Source of the DNA: Anisus vortex
Taxonomy: Eukaryota; Mollusca; Gastropoda; Planorbidae
NCBI GenBank assembly: GCA_949126835.1
Contig: OX421506.1
Location: 17,118,447 to 17,182,446 of the forward strand
Reading direction: 5' to 3'
DNA length: 64,000 nucleotides
In this document: positions 44,145 to 54,600 of the stretch, one piece after another
Position numbering within the stretch: the first letter of the stretch is position 1
Layout of the letters: each line of letters begins with the position of its first letter
Notes under the pieces: generated by a model
What the model saw: only the letters and a program-made list of their open reading frames with translations
Told to the model about the DNA's origin: nothing
Databases searched by the model: none
Made by a program: the position numbers and the translations under genes

Positions 44145-45549
44145 TACATGGGTGCAAGAGTGCCGGCCAATCAAATTTTGGAAAATAGCCCGCCGGCCAA
44201 TCGCCAGCAAGCTTAGATCGTAATATCGAGGAGATCTCGTTGCACCGAAATCTGACTTTTTTGTCCGTAACAAACTAAATAATCGACTTTTCTTTCATAA
44301 AAGCTTAGAAGGCGAAATAATAATAATAATATAAAAGAGCAACAGGAAAATACCAAAGTGTCCGCGCATGCGTGATTCTATATTTATTTTTAGGTCAGGG
44401 TTTCCCTAGCTTTTTTCATTGCCCGGTCATTTTTATACATGTGACGCCCGTGCCTCCTGTCTTTTATTACTTTTAACAACTTTTTTTTTTGGCAATCCCG
44501 TAATTTAGCTTATTTTGGACCCGGTAGTGTCACATATAAAAATCTCCAAAACGCCAACGTTTTTATGTTCTGACACGGCAATAATACGATTCACGCGAAT
44601 TGAGTTTTAGGTCTATGCGTCACGCGTGTTCGTGGCTTTCTTTTAAATTCTTGACGTTTTATTTTTACTAATGGAGAGATTAATTTAAAACTCCCTGTTT
44701 TCGTCACAATACAACTTTTATCAGCCTTCTAAAACGAAATCAACTATAATATACTTGATCTCGACGCTATCAATTATGTAAAATCGTCACGTTTAAGTTT
44801 TTATTTTTTTAGAACACTGGGCTCGCTGTAGGCCCAACATATCATAATTTGAATAGGCTTAATCTCATTAGTTTTAAATCAGTTACAAATAATATCTTTA
44901 TTTGTTTTACTAAGTTTCAGATCATTGTTTATTTTCGGGCTTATATGCCTAAAATTATAGGCTATATTTTAGGACTAAACTAAATCATTTTAAACATTCA
45001 GCACACACAGGCTAACTTTTCCAAATCACACACATTTATATATATTTATATATATATTATATATATGAATACGAATACTAAGTATATAATTTTAGGCCGA
45101 AACTCTTGCTTGCACCAACTCGGGGTCTAGCGCTTGCACCCATGTAGGCCTACTATTATTACCGGTAAGATATGTGTTGCTAATTATCAATGTTATATTG
45201 TTTCGTCTCAAGAAAGTACGTCATTACTTTAAAGGGAAAATATTTCAAATATAGATCTATATAATATATTTGATCTTTCCTTGTGTGTAGAAAGATTATG
45301 GCACTTCTAGTCGAGTCTAGTCTTAAATTTTGATTAGAGGTTTAACTACCGGTACCGTTCTGTAATCCTGTCAATGTGATTTTTCCGCGTTTTTTCGGTC
45401 CATCAAGTTTTACATGCACTACGTGTGACTAAGTTTGATAAAAACATGATTATACCCAAAATCAGTTTCTTTACCAACAATTACATAAATACACACCAAA
45501 ATGCCTATACAAGATTTTACAAAACAAATGTGTTTCTATAAGTACGGAA
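44145..45549. other. Non-coding stretch
   Basis: Two CCGGCCAATC boxes lie just after the hAT element (44163 and 44194), which resemble CCAAT promoter boxes, but no gene follows. The rest is AT-rich, with (TA)n near 45,040. Confidence 0.35.
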
Positions 45550-45740
45550 ACGAAGGTCCTGGATCCAAATCTAGTTGAAGTTGAAGGCAATAATTTTTTC
45601 CTGGACTCTTACTACTACTTAGTTAACTTAGCCTGAGTCTACCCAACTCTGATGGATACCTGACATTAATTAGGGTAAAGTAAAGGCGGCTCGGCATTGT
45701 GCTGGCCACTCATCCCCTAGTATTACAATTTTGAATGCGT
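45550..45740 (+). mobile_element. tRNA-derived SINE, partial copy A
   Basis: The body GAGTCTACCCAACTCTGATG, CCTGACATTAATTAGGGTAA and GTGCTGGCCAC...CCCCTAGTAT is shared with the elements at 52795-53050 and 54440-54690. The tRNA-like head is degraded (GGATCCAAATC at 45562). Confidence 0.6.
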
Positions 45741-46905
45741 GCACTTATCTTAACAAAGCAATATCAGGTTGTACATGTGGGGAAAAAATGGGGGTTAAAT
45801 TTAAAATATCAACTTCGTCATTATCAAATATCTGTTCCCGAGATTCGTTAATAGTTATTACAAATACATATTTTTATGATCTGTAAATTGTCACGGTCGT
45901 AGAATAAATGGTAGGCTATAGTAGTTTCGCATGGCGCAGAATCAATTCCTGGTATGGAAAAAAAAACATCACGATTGCACTCTGTTATAATTTCTTCAGT
46001 AATACAGTTGTGCTGAAGGTCACTTACAATAATTTTGTATTATCAATCATTTCTTTGGTTTGATATTTCTCAGAAGCACAATGATTAGCCTAATTACACA
46101 TATCTTTAGTATGAGACTATGACGATCCGAGGCATTTCTGAATCAGTCTGATAGTTGTAAAATTAGACTGGATAGCTTGCTGCATCATTTGGATCTTATG
46201 TGTAGGCTATGACACATAGTTTTAGTTTTAGCCTATTCGCATGCCTGTAGACTGTAGACAGAGGCCTATTAAAAGATGGCTTTAAGAATGAATTTATAGG
46301 AACACATGCCAATTCCAACATGTTCATTAACTAAGATTAGATTTCAACAGGAGACCGCATCTGAAGATCCAACCCGCTGCGACTATAAGCCACCTTATAT
46401 GCTTATATTTACACAATTTTTAATTTTCAACATCAAAAACAGCATAAAAACAACAATGTGTTTTTTAGAGACAGATAGAGAGATTGAGGAGAGAGAGAAA
46501 GAAAGAGACATTGGCATATGCTACGTCTATTAATTACGTCAACAAAGGAAAGGGGGGGAGGGATGGACAAAGATTGACAGTTGACAAGTGGGAAGGGGGG
46601 TCAAGAAAAGTTGACGTCAACTATGTTACTTTTTATAATAAATTTAATACATAGGCTAATAATAATAATAATAGGCCTACAAATTTAATACAAAATTCTA
46701 CATTTGTTCTTTTCCAATTACATAGACTATGATAGACTGGTAGCCTAAACATGTAAAAACGTGAATTTCAGTTAAATACAAATTAATATATTAATTATGG
46801 AATACTACATTTGACACGTCTTTGTGTGTTCGTTTTGATAGTAAGCATATATAGACCTACTAATAGGTCTTATATAGATCTATGTATGATGTTTTTTTAT
46901 GGACC
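45741..46905. other. Non-coding stretch
   Basis: No gene supported. Purine-rich AGAG tract near 46,480 and G-rich tracts near 46,550-46,600. Confidence 0.35.
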
Positions 46906-46911
46906 GACCGA

Positions 46912-47150
46912 CTAGGCTATATGTTGTCCCTTATGCGAGAACAAATGCATATAAGTACTCTTTCTTCCCGAGTGGCATTCGGGCATGGAATGGGTTGCCT
47001 GAACAAACCAGGAAAACCAATAACCTAACATCATTTAAAACATTAATAAAAATGCAAGACTAGACTCGGACCACGGATGAGCGTTTAGGACGCAATAATC
47101 TTCTTTATAGAAGGAGCGTCTGTAATGTATAAGATAAGATAAGATAGCGA
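46912..47150 (+). mobile_element. Non-LTR retrotransposon 3' end with (TAAGA)n tail
   Basis: An open frame ending at 47062 reads PYARTNAYKYSFFPSGIRAW, NGLPEQTRKTNNLTSFKTLI. 'R.N.Y..SFFP..I+.WN.LP' is the last conserved block of CR1/Jockey-like reverse transcriptase ORFs. It is followed by a short 3' UTR (ACGCAATAATCTTC, GGAGCGTCTGTAATG) and ends in a TAAGATAAGATAAGATA microsatellite tail, a normal ending for such LINEs. Severely 5' truncated, as is usual. Confidence 0.8.
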
Positions 47151-47280
47151 GACATGGTGACTGGAACCACAAGACACACACACACACCAACACACTAAGC
47201 TGCCAAGAACATCAAAAGGATGCTTACATCAAAAGGACGCACCGGAGACTGGCGCTATTAAAATTATTAAGCGATAGGCC
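47151..47280. other. Spacer between two opposed LINE tails
   Basis: Contains a CA run at 47175-47187 and CATCAAAAGGA(T/C)GC in two close copies. Confidence 0.4.
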
Positions 47281-47342
47281 TATATCTTATCTTATACATT
47301 ACAGACGCTCCTACTATAAAGAAGATTATTGCGTCCTATAAT
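47281..47342 (-). mobile_element. Inverted copy of the LINE 3' end
   Basis: TATCTTATCTTATACATTAC followed by AGACGCTCC and TTATTGCGTCCT is the reverse complement of 47085-47150, so a second, very short 3' end lies in opposite orientation about 130 bases away. Confidence 0.8.
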
Positions 47343-48290
47343 TTGCAAAAAAAAAACAAAAAACAATAGCCCCTCTTTGGGATTATCATTAATGTTTGCA
47401 AAGCATTAAATGAAGTGCATTATATAGTGCGAATCCAACATGGTTCTTTTAAAATATTTCCTACATAAAAATAATTCGAGATCATTGCCCACCACAAGAA
47501 GGCCAATGTAATAAGCCTACTTTCCCCGCTTAACATCCCTAATTCTGATATATATATAGGCCTAAACTAATATATTTTTGCTAACAACATAATAATAGGT
47601 GAAACGTTTAAATTAGGTAAATTGCATAGACCTATTAGGCCCTTATATATAGTCTAGATCTAGGTCTATATTGTAATTTTTAAGTTTTAATTTCTAAGAC
47701 TTAATTGTCTGTAAAAAAAAAGTGTAGCTATGTTAGGGCCTATTCCAAAGATATTACGTCATCTGGGGGAATATATAGGCCTACTCTCAAAACCTAGTCG
47801 CCAAGCGTTTCGGATACAGATAGACATAGGCCACCTGATATTTCTTGTTAAACTTAATGCCCCGCCCCCTCGAGAATCCTCTTTCCACCCGCTAGGCCTA
47901 CTTGTCTAGGTTACCATTACTTAAATATTTAAATTACTTGCCGCCCCCGTTCCTCCTTTCCCCTACCTTGCAATATGACAAGTGGCTATCGGCTATTAGG
48001 CCTACTATTTTGTTAGTTATTTAGGCCTACTACTACTACTGCTACTTAATATTACTCTAGATCTAGCTGCCTACACCAACATTGTTTCCGAAACGTGATA
48101 TTAAATAGATCTAGGCCTACTTTACTCCGTAGGCCTAGATAGGCTACATATTAAACTTTCTTTTAACGCGGTCCGAAAATTTCGCCCCATGCCTGCCCCA
48201 CAGAATAGGTATAGAATACATTTATTCTGTGGCCTGCCCTGTCTGGTACTGTTCACAAAAAGAAAAACAAAATTGAGTTCCATACCATTG
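47343..48290. other. Upstream region of the CARD gene
   Basis: No coding region. Rich in the short word TAGGCCTA and its variants. It could contain regulatory DNA of the CARD gene but nothing specific can be named. Confidence 0.35.
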
Positions 48291-48291
48291 A

Positions 48292-48323
48292 GCTATAAAT
48301 AGCTATAAATAACTATAAATAGG
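48292..48323 (+). promoter_or_regulatory. Triple TATAAATA motif, candidate core promoter
   Basis: CTATAAATA occurs at about 48293, 48304 and 48315, three TATA-box-like words at 11-base spacing, about 190 bases upstream of the CARD gene start codon. A TATA box at this place would put transcription start near 48,325-48,355. The motif is seen; promoter function is inference. Confidence 0.45.
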
Positions 48324-48383
48324 TCGGATAAAGATACCGGTAAAACCCGATATTTTTGTTAAAAAAGTTCCGCGGAAAAACAA

Positions 48384-48392
48384 AATGGCGTA
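48384..48392 (+). other. Minimal upstream ORF (ATG GCG TAG)
   Basis: CAAAATGGCGTAG has a favourable context (A at -3) and encodes Met-Ala-stop, 113 bases before the CARD start at 48505. If it is in the transcript it could lower translation of the main frame; whether it is transcribed is not known. Confidence 0.35.
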
Positions 48393-48504
48393 GTCACCAT
48401 ATTGATATTGAGTGAATTCCTTGCATGTTTTTGTTTTATTAAATATCCCATTTTATTGTAACCTATGTTTAGAATTAATATACATCACAGGACATCTGTT
48501 TACA

Positions 48505-48790
48505 ATGTCAAAAGGAAGACTCAAGCCTGAAGATTATAAGTGTATTCAATCTAACTATTGTTTCCTAAAAGAAAATATTGACGCTAAAGACCTCCTTGAC
48601 TATTTATTCCAAAAGGATGTAATTTCACCAGATGACAAAGAGAAAATATTTGGAGGCAGAACTAAATCGGAAAGGAATGAACTCTTTTTCACAACATTAC
48701 TTGATGCTGGACCAGGGGAAGCATTTCGTTACTTTTTAAAGTCTTTAGAGAACAAATATAAATGTGTTTTGGAACATTTAGGAATTGCAG
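48505..48790 (+). CDS. Exon 1 of the CARD gene: the CARD domain
   Basis: The translation begins MSKGRLKPEDYKCIQSNYCF, then LKENIDAKDLLDYLFQKDVI, SPDDKEKIF, RNELFFTTLLDAGPGEAFRY and FLKSLENKYKCVLEHLG. This follows the CARD consensus closely: helix 1 hydrophobics, 'L...D.LL..L...GVIS..D...I', 'R...LL..L...G..AF..F...L', then a last helix. The whole domain sits in one exon that ends GCAG|GTAAAA in phase 1. An upstream in-frame extension to 48412 exists but begins with GTG, not ATG, and adds a hydrophobic stretch, so it is not used. Confidence 0.88.
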
Positions 48791-51266
48791 GTAAAATGAA
48801 AAAAAAAAGTAGGCCAATTATTAGATATAGTCTAGTCTAGATCTAATATTATTTATTAAAAAATTATGAGAATTATAGGGCCTATAATTCTCTATGATCT
48901 ATAATCTATATTGGTTTTCGGCAACCTATGGCATGCAGAGTGATTTCCAATGGCACACAGAAGACTGAGAAGACCCTTAAAAAGGCAATAAAAGTTTCTT
49001 CTAGGCCTCTAGGCCTACAATAATATAAATTAAGTGGTAGAGCAGGATGACTGGTAGGATGTTGGAATGCTGAATGAATTAGAAATCTTACTTTGGCACA
49101 CTATTATCAAAAGGCTGCCGACCCCTGATATAGTTAATATAAAGTAGGCCTATATAATTATTGAAAAATTAATATAGGTATTTAGAATAGACTAGGCATA
49201 TATTTAATATATTTATATGAAAATCTTTAATTTGTATAAATGTAGACCAAATGTTAATTAACTTTTCAAAGTTTATTTACAGATTCACTCATTTTGTCAC
49301 ATAAAATGATCAGTTATATAGCCTACTCATTATACTGCCATAATGGGGGATATATCTTATACTAATTAGCCTATTTACTATATCATTACTATTATTTATA
49401 AAGTTTTAGAGTTATGGGAACTTTATAGGCTATGGGTAGGTATTTTTAATAGGCCTACTCTACAAGCACTAAGCCATTTAAAAAAAATAAATAAACATTA
49501 GTTATTATTATTATTCCTTTTTATTTATTGTCATATTTGAAGCAATTTACTATTAGTTAGTGACTGCCGCACTATATCATCATAGAGCACATGCATCATA
49601 CTTATTATATTGTAATGACTTCAAAAGTGCAATCTCTTTTTAAAATGCTTGCAGTTTAATATATATATATATTAAATACAATTTTAATGCTGTAAGGATC
49701 TATATATATAAAAAATATATAGTACATAGGCCTCATCGCCAGCAATCATGATATTATATAGGCTACACATAATTTCTATTATATTCTTTGCAAATATTAA
49801 ATTGAGAAAGATGATTCCTAATTTGAGGTTTAATATATCTTACTTATCATTTGGACCATTAAAAGTGAGCTGAAATTATTTATTTTTTCTTCTAAAAAAA
49901 AACCCCAGCAAGATGTGTGATAATTTTTTATTTATATCAAATTATCCAATAACATTTTTTATATTGTCATTTTTTTTTTTTTTATAGTGCTTTGCAAACT
50001 TTGGCATCTGATGTACTTCCCCTTGCTCTCTCTAGTTATTCATCTGCCCCTTCACAGCATGCACTATACTAGTGTCTTAAATGCTGTTAAAATGTAGGGT
50101 TAAAAAAAGCAATAAAGATTGTTTGTTGTTGTTTTTTTTTAATTTTACTTAAAATTATTATTAAAATTATCTTAAAATATTGTGTTTAAGCCGCACTTTC
50201 TTTACCAAATTTTTTGGTTCTGAAAGGGGTTTAGCTTAAATACGTGTAAAAAAAATACATTTTTCTTTCTTAGGTTCAGATATCAACTTAATTGGCATAT
50301 AGGCTACCACAAGCAGTTTTGTAAGACTAGACTAGTAAATAATAAAACAAAAAAAAATTTAAATGTTATCAAATGTCATAATAAACCTATTTTTATGAAT
50401 GGTTTTTTTTTAAATAAAATAATAATAACAAAATAATGGTTATTTCTGACACTTTATATCAACATATACTGTAGGTCAGGGTTTCTTAAACACTTCTTAA
50501 TCGTGACTCGGTTAAGTCCAACAAAGTAGCCATTTTGTATATTTGAATTTTAGGAAAGAGGGCAACAAACATATGCATTACATGAATTTTAAAATTATAG
50601 GAATCTTATTGAAATAATTAAATGTAAATAGTAACTGTCAGATGGTACATAAGATGATAAATGGCATCCGTCTGTCCTCAAGGGATGATAGTGTAATCTT
50701 CTTTTACTCTCCCCCCCCCCCCCCCCACCACAACTTTCTCCTGGCTTGCTTTTCTTCGCTCCTTTATGTGAGTGTGGCTTATGCGACTTGAGTGCCTTCA
50801 CACACAATTGACCGCCAGTAGGTTTGTTCCTTAGTAAGGCCCTCCCACGATTTATGATCAATGTGCCATTGTCATTGTATGAGATAACATTAAAAAGTTA
50901 GTGAATGCTGTTTTACTATTGCATGGACCATTATGGGCTGATTTGGAAAATTTACTATACTATATGTACTTTGTACCAATTGTTGATGTAGAGTCTCACT
51001 GGAAAGACATCTCAAATAATTGTATAAAATGAAACAATATACATTAATAAAAGGCATATGTAATATAATTACCAGTTTATAAAGCATGTAATGATGAATT
51101 TTTTTGTGGTACACTAGGACACTAGTCTCCTAATTAAGACATGAATTTTTTTTGGATATATAGCTCAAAGTTTAAAAAACAAAACAAGAAGAAAAGATGT
51201 GATGCTTTTGGGTTATAATCCCATTTTAATAATATTAGCATGTTTGTACATACATACATACATGTA

Positions 51267-51299
<33 letters not shown>

Positions 51300-51580
51300 G
51301 TATATACTAAAAAAATAGGTGCCGGTACTCAGTGATGGATTGCCTAACTTTTAAAGCAGTTTCGCATTTTATATTTTAAGTCTTATTGCGCGCAATTTTA
51401 AAATAATTCAATGAAAAAAAATTAATAATATAATAAATTAATAATAAACGTTAAAATACAAGAGAAGTAATAATTTTTTCCCCACATTGAAAAAGGTGCC
51501 GGTACGCCTTACCAGTGCGTACCGTCACAAAAAAAGCACTGTATATATAATATATATATATATATACACACACACATACC

Positions 51581-51621
<41 letters not shown>

Positions 51622-54600
51622 TTTGTACCAATTGTACCAATATATATATATATTCAATACAATTCACCTTATTATGCTAGCTGTGTTTAACTATAATTGG
51701 TAATTTTTATATATATACATTTTTTTGCTAAATAGATTCTGTGGAAAGAAAAGCAGAAGATTTAAAGTCTTTAAAAGGTAGTTGGAGTTTTTTCCCTTTG
51801 CTTAAATTTTAAAAGAATATGAAAATAGAGTATATAAAAAAATATTATTATACAAACACTAATTACAAAATATTGCAACATCAGTTTAACATCAGAAGGT
51901 CTAACAGAGTAGATGATTTTTACAAAAGTACATAATCTGACTATTTAGGCATTCTGTTATCATGTATGCAAAATGTATTCTCGATAATCTCCCTTTTACT
52001 GCCCTACCCATGTCATCTTTATAATTACTGTACTGATTAAACTAACATGACGTGTTGAGTTAAGACTTAGGCAATAATTATTAAAAACTCAGGATTACCA
52101 ATTAAATTTATTGAAATGTATATATTACATTTGTTCCTATATTTTAATTTTTTAGTGTATTGTATGCATACGCACATAGTGCATAAAATAAAATTCCACC
52201 TAGGGGAACATGAAAGTTAATTTATGGTTAGGCCCTAGAGAATATAAAGCAGTTTTTTTCTACAATTTCATTCATTATAAATTTAAAAAAATATTTTCGT
52301 ATGGAAAAAAGTCGCTGTTTTTTTTTTTTCAAATATTTTAATTTTACCTAAAAACCATCCAAAAAGAAAGGCATTACACCCTACTATAGACATAACAAAA
52401 TTAATTGTCTACTTTAATTACACATTAACTATTCATGAAAAAATCTTGATATCATATTATCATATGTATTTCAGTGTCAGATGCTTTAAAAAAAGAAAAT
52501 AGGAGACTAAAATCAGAAAATGGTAAGAAGTTTTTTGACTTACAAATATTTTTATCTAAAACTAAATGAAAGTGACATAACAAAATCTACCTGTACAACT
52601 TTATATAAATAATGAAATAGAGTCTATGGATATCAATGAGAGTGAGAGTACAACTTTATATAAATAATGATATAGAGTATGGATATCAATGAGAGTGAGA
52701 GTGCAAAAGGAATCAAGAAGAGTGGTGCAGAGGAAGGGGTATCAATGGGTTGCTGCAATGTAGCTTGTTAATTATAAATTAGTGTGAACACTGTAGTATA
52801 GTGGCAGCATGCTCAGCTAGTGTACCAAATGACCTTGGTTTGAATTTTAGTGAAGGCTAAGATTTGTTTTTGGGTCTGTAGGGTGTCCATGAGTATGCCC
52901 AGCTCTGGAGGGTGTCCATGAGTTAACCCAGCTCTGGAGGTTGTCCATGAGTATACCCAGCTCTGATAGTTACCTGACACTAGCTGGGGAGAAGTAATGG
53001 TGGCTGTGCATCGCTGTGGCCACACAATTCCCTAGTATGCTGAGGCCACTTGTAAACACTGCTTTACAGGACCAATAGACCAAATTTACTTTTCTACGTA
53101 CATAATTATTGTGTTAAAAATGCTGATAAATATTTTGATTTCTTACTAAGCCTCTGAAGTAAAAAACTGCTTTAAACCTTAGAACTTGGAAATGCGGGTG
53201 CATGGACTACCCTTGCAAAACTATTTTAAATTTATCCAAATTGTTAGGTTTTCTTGAAATCTGTTGGCGAAACAGTTTTAGGGCTCTAATATCTTTGTGT
53301 CTTTTTTTTATATTGCCAGGTGCTTTGAAAACGGAAAATAAGAGCCTGAAATGTAGAAATGGTTAGTATTTCCTTTCTTTTAAGATCAAATAGAGTTACC
53401 GTAATTTTTTTTATTATAACACCTTTTTTCTTCCCATATTAAATTATTGATTGGCAATAAGTGATCAATTTTTTATAAACTTGTTAGAGCTATGTACAGT
53501 TATATAAACCAATATATCTTTTAGAGTTGTTTCATATTTCTCTAAAGGCTGATTTAGATGTTTTTATTTTGTTATCATGCCATTGACTAAACTTGTGTGC
53601 TGTTAATAAATGCAACATGGACTACTTTTCACTTTAGAGTATTTTTATATTTTTAATTGATCTGTTTTATTCATTTCAAATACAGCTTACTTAAATGTTA
53701 TTTCATTGTGACTTGCCATATAGGTGGAAATGAAGTATTTTAATAAACCAGGTATTATGATTACAATTGCCAAAACCTGTCACAAATATTCTTGCCTTGT
53801 TGAGCTAAAAGTAAAATACTTAAATTATTTCCATTTACTTTGCCAGCAAAAGAACACAAGTCAGCGGAGACACTACGGAAGCAAGTTGTTGCATTGAAAG
53901 AAAAAATAGGTTAGTTGCACACAAAAGTTAATATGTACAAATTAATTCAACAACAATTAAAACAAACTTTTTTAGGCCCTAATGATCACCAATTAATTGT
54001 GTGTTTTTTTTTAAAGTCTAACAATTTTGAAAGTATATTGTAACTTTATATTCTTTCTCACTTTTCTTACAGCCAAGGAAAAGTCTCAGAAGGATCTCAG
54101 TCAATGTAGCGATGAACTTGGTTTGTTTAACATCAATAAATTATATTTAACATTTATTTTGTGTTTTTAAATCAATTGTATACATTTAAAATATTCAGTA
54201 GCATAAAATAAAAAAAAATCTGTATATAATAGTAAATAGAAGCACTAAGTTTTAAGTCATATAAAAGGTTAATAGTAAACGATTATTAAATGCCTTTATG
54301 AATCTAATGCCTAGAAATATGGTTAATAATTTATTGTGTTTTTGAAGTTTTTTTTTAAACATTTTATTTGAATTGATAGGAACTAATGAGATGACAAGAA
54401 TATGTTTAGTAAATAACTAAAACTAATAAACTATGGTAAGTAAAGTAAAGTACCCTTCGAACCAAATTGATCATTGGGCCGGTGAAGTAGCGTTCACCAG
54501 TTTCTGTGGCCATGGCATACTAGGTGATTGTGTGGCCAGCACAATGCACAGCCACCTTAACTTTACCCCAACTAAGCTTATGTGCCCATCAGAGCTGGGT

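Larger units (their letters stand above)
48791..51735. other. First intron of the CARD gene (2.9 kb)
   Basis: AT-rich. It holds a possible hAT MITE (48912-49127), a C run at about 50710-50727, and TC/TA microsatellites at 51,264-51,300 and 51,540-51,655. No further exon could be recognised, but a 40-60 base exon could be missed. Confidence 0.5.

Noticed and set aside
43236..44273. Several ORFs across the 43.2-44.3 kb region
   Set aside because: They cross the ends of a non-autonomous hAT element and have no recognisable motif.
48412..48504. Upstream extension of the CARD frame with a hydrophobic segment
   Set aside because: It begins at a GTG, has no ATG, and the ATG at 48505 has a good context and fits the domain start.
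50475..51170. CAGGGTTTCTTAA at 50474 as the end of another hAT element
   Set aside because: No matching inverted end or target duplication was found downstream.
51451..51690. Tyr/Ile-rich ORFs on both strands
   Set aside because: They are translations of TA and CA microsatellites.
52795..52860. tRNA-like sequence
   Set aside because: It is the degenerate head of a SINE that has relatives at 45.6 and 54.6 kb, not a functional tRNA.
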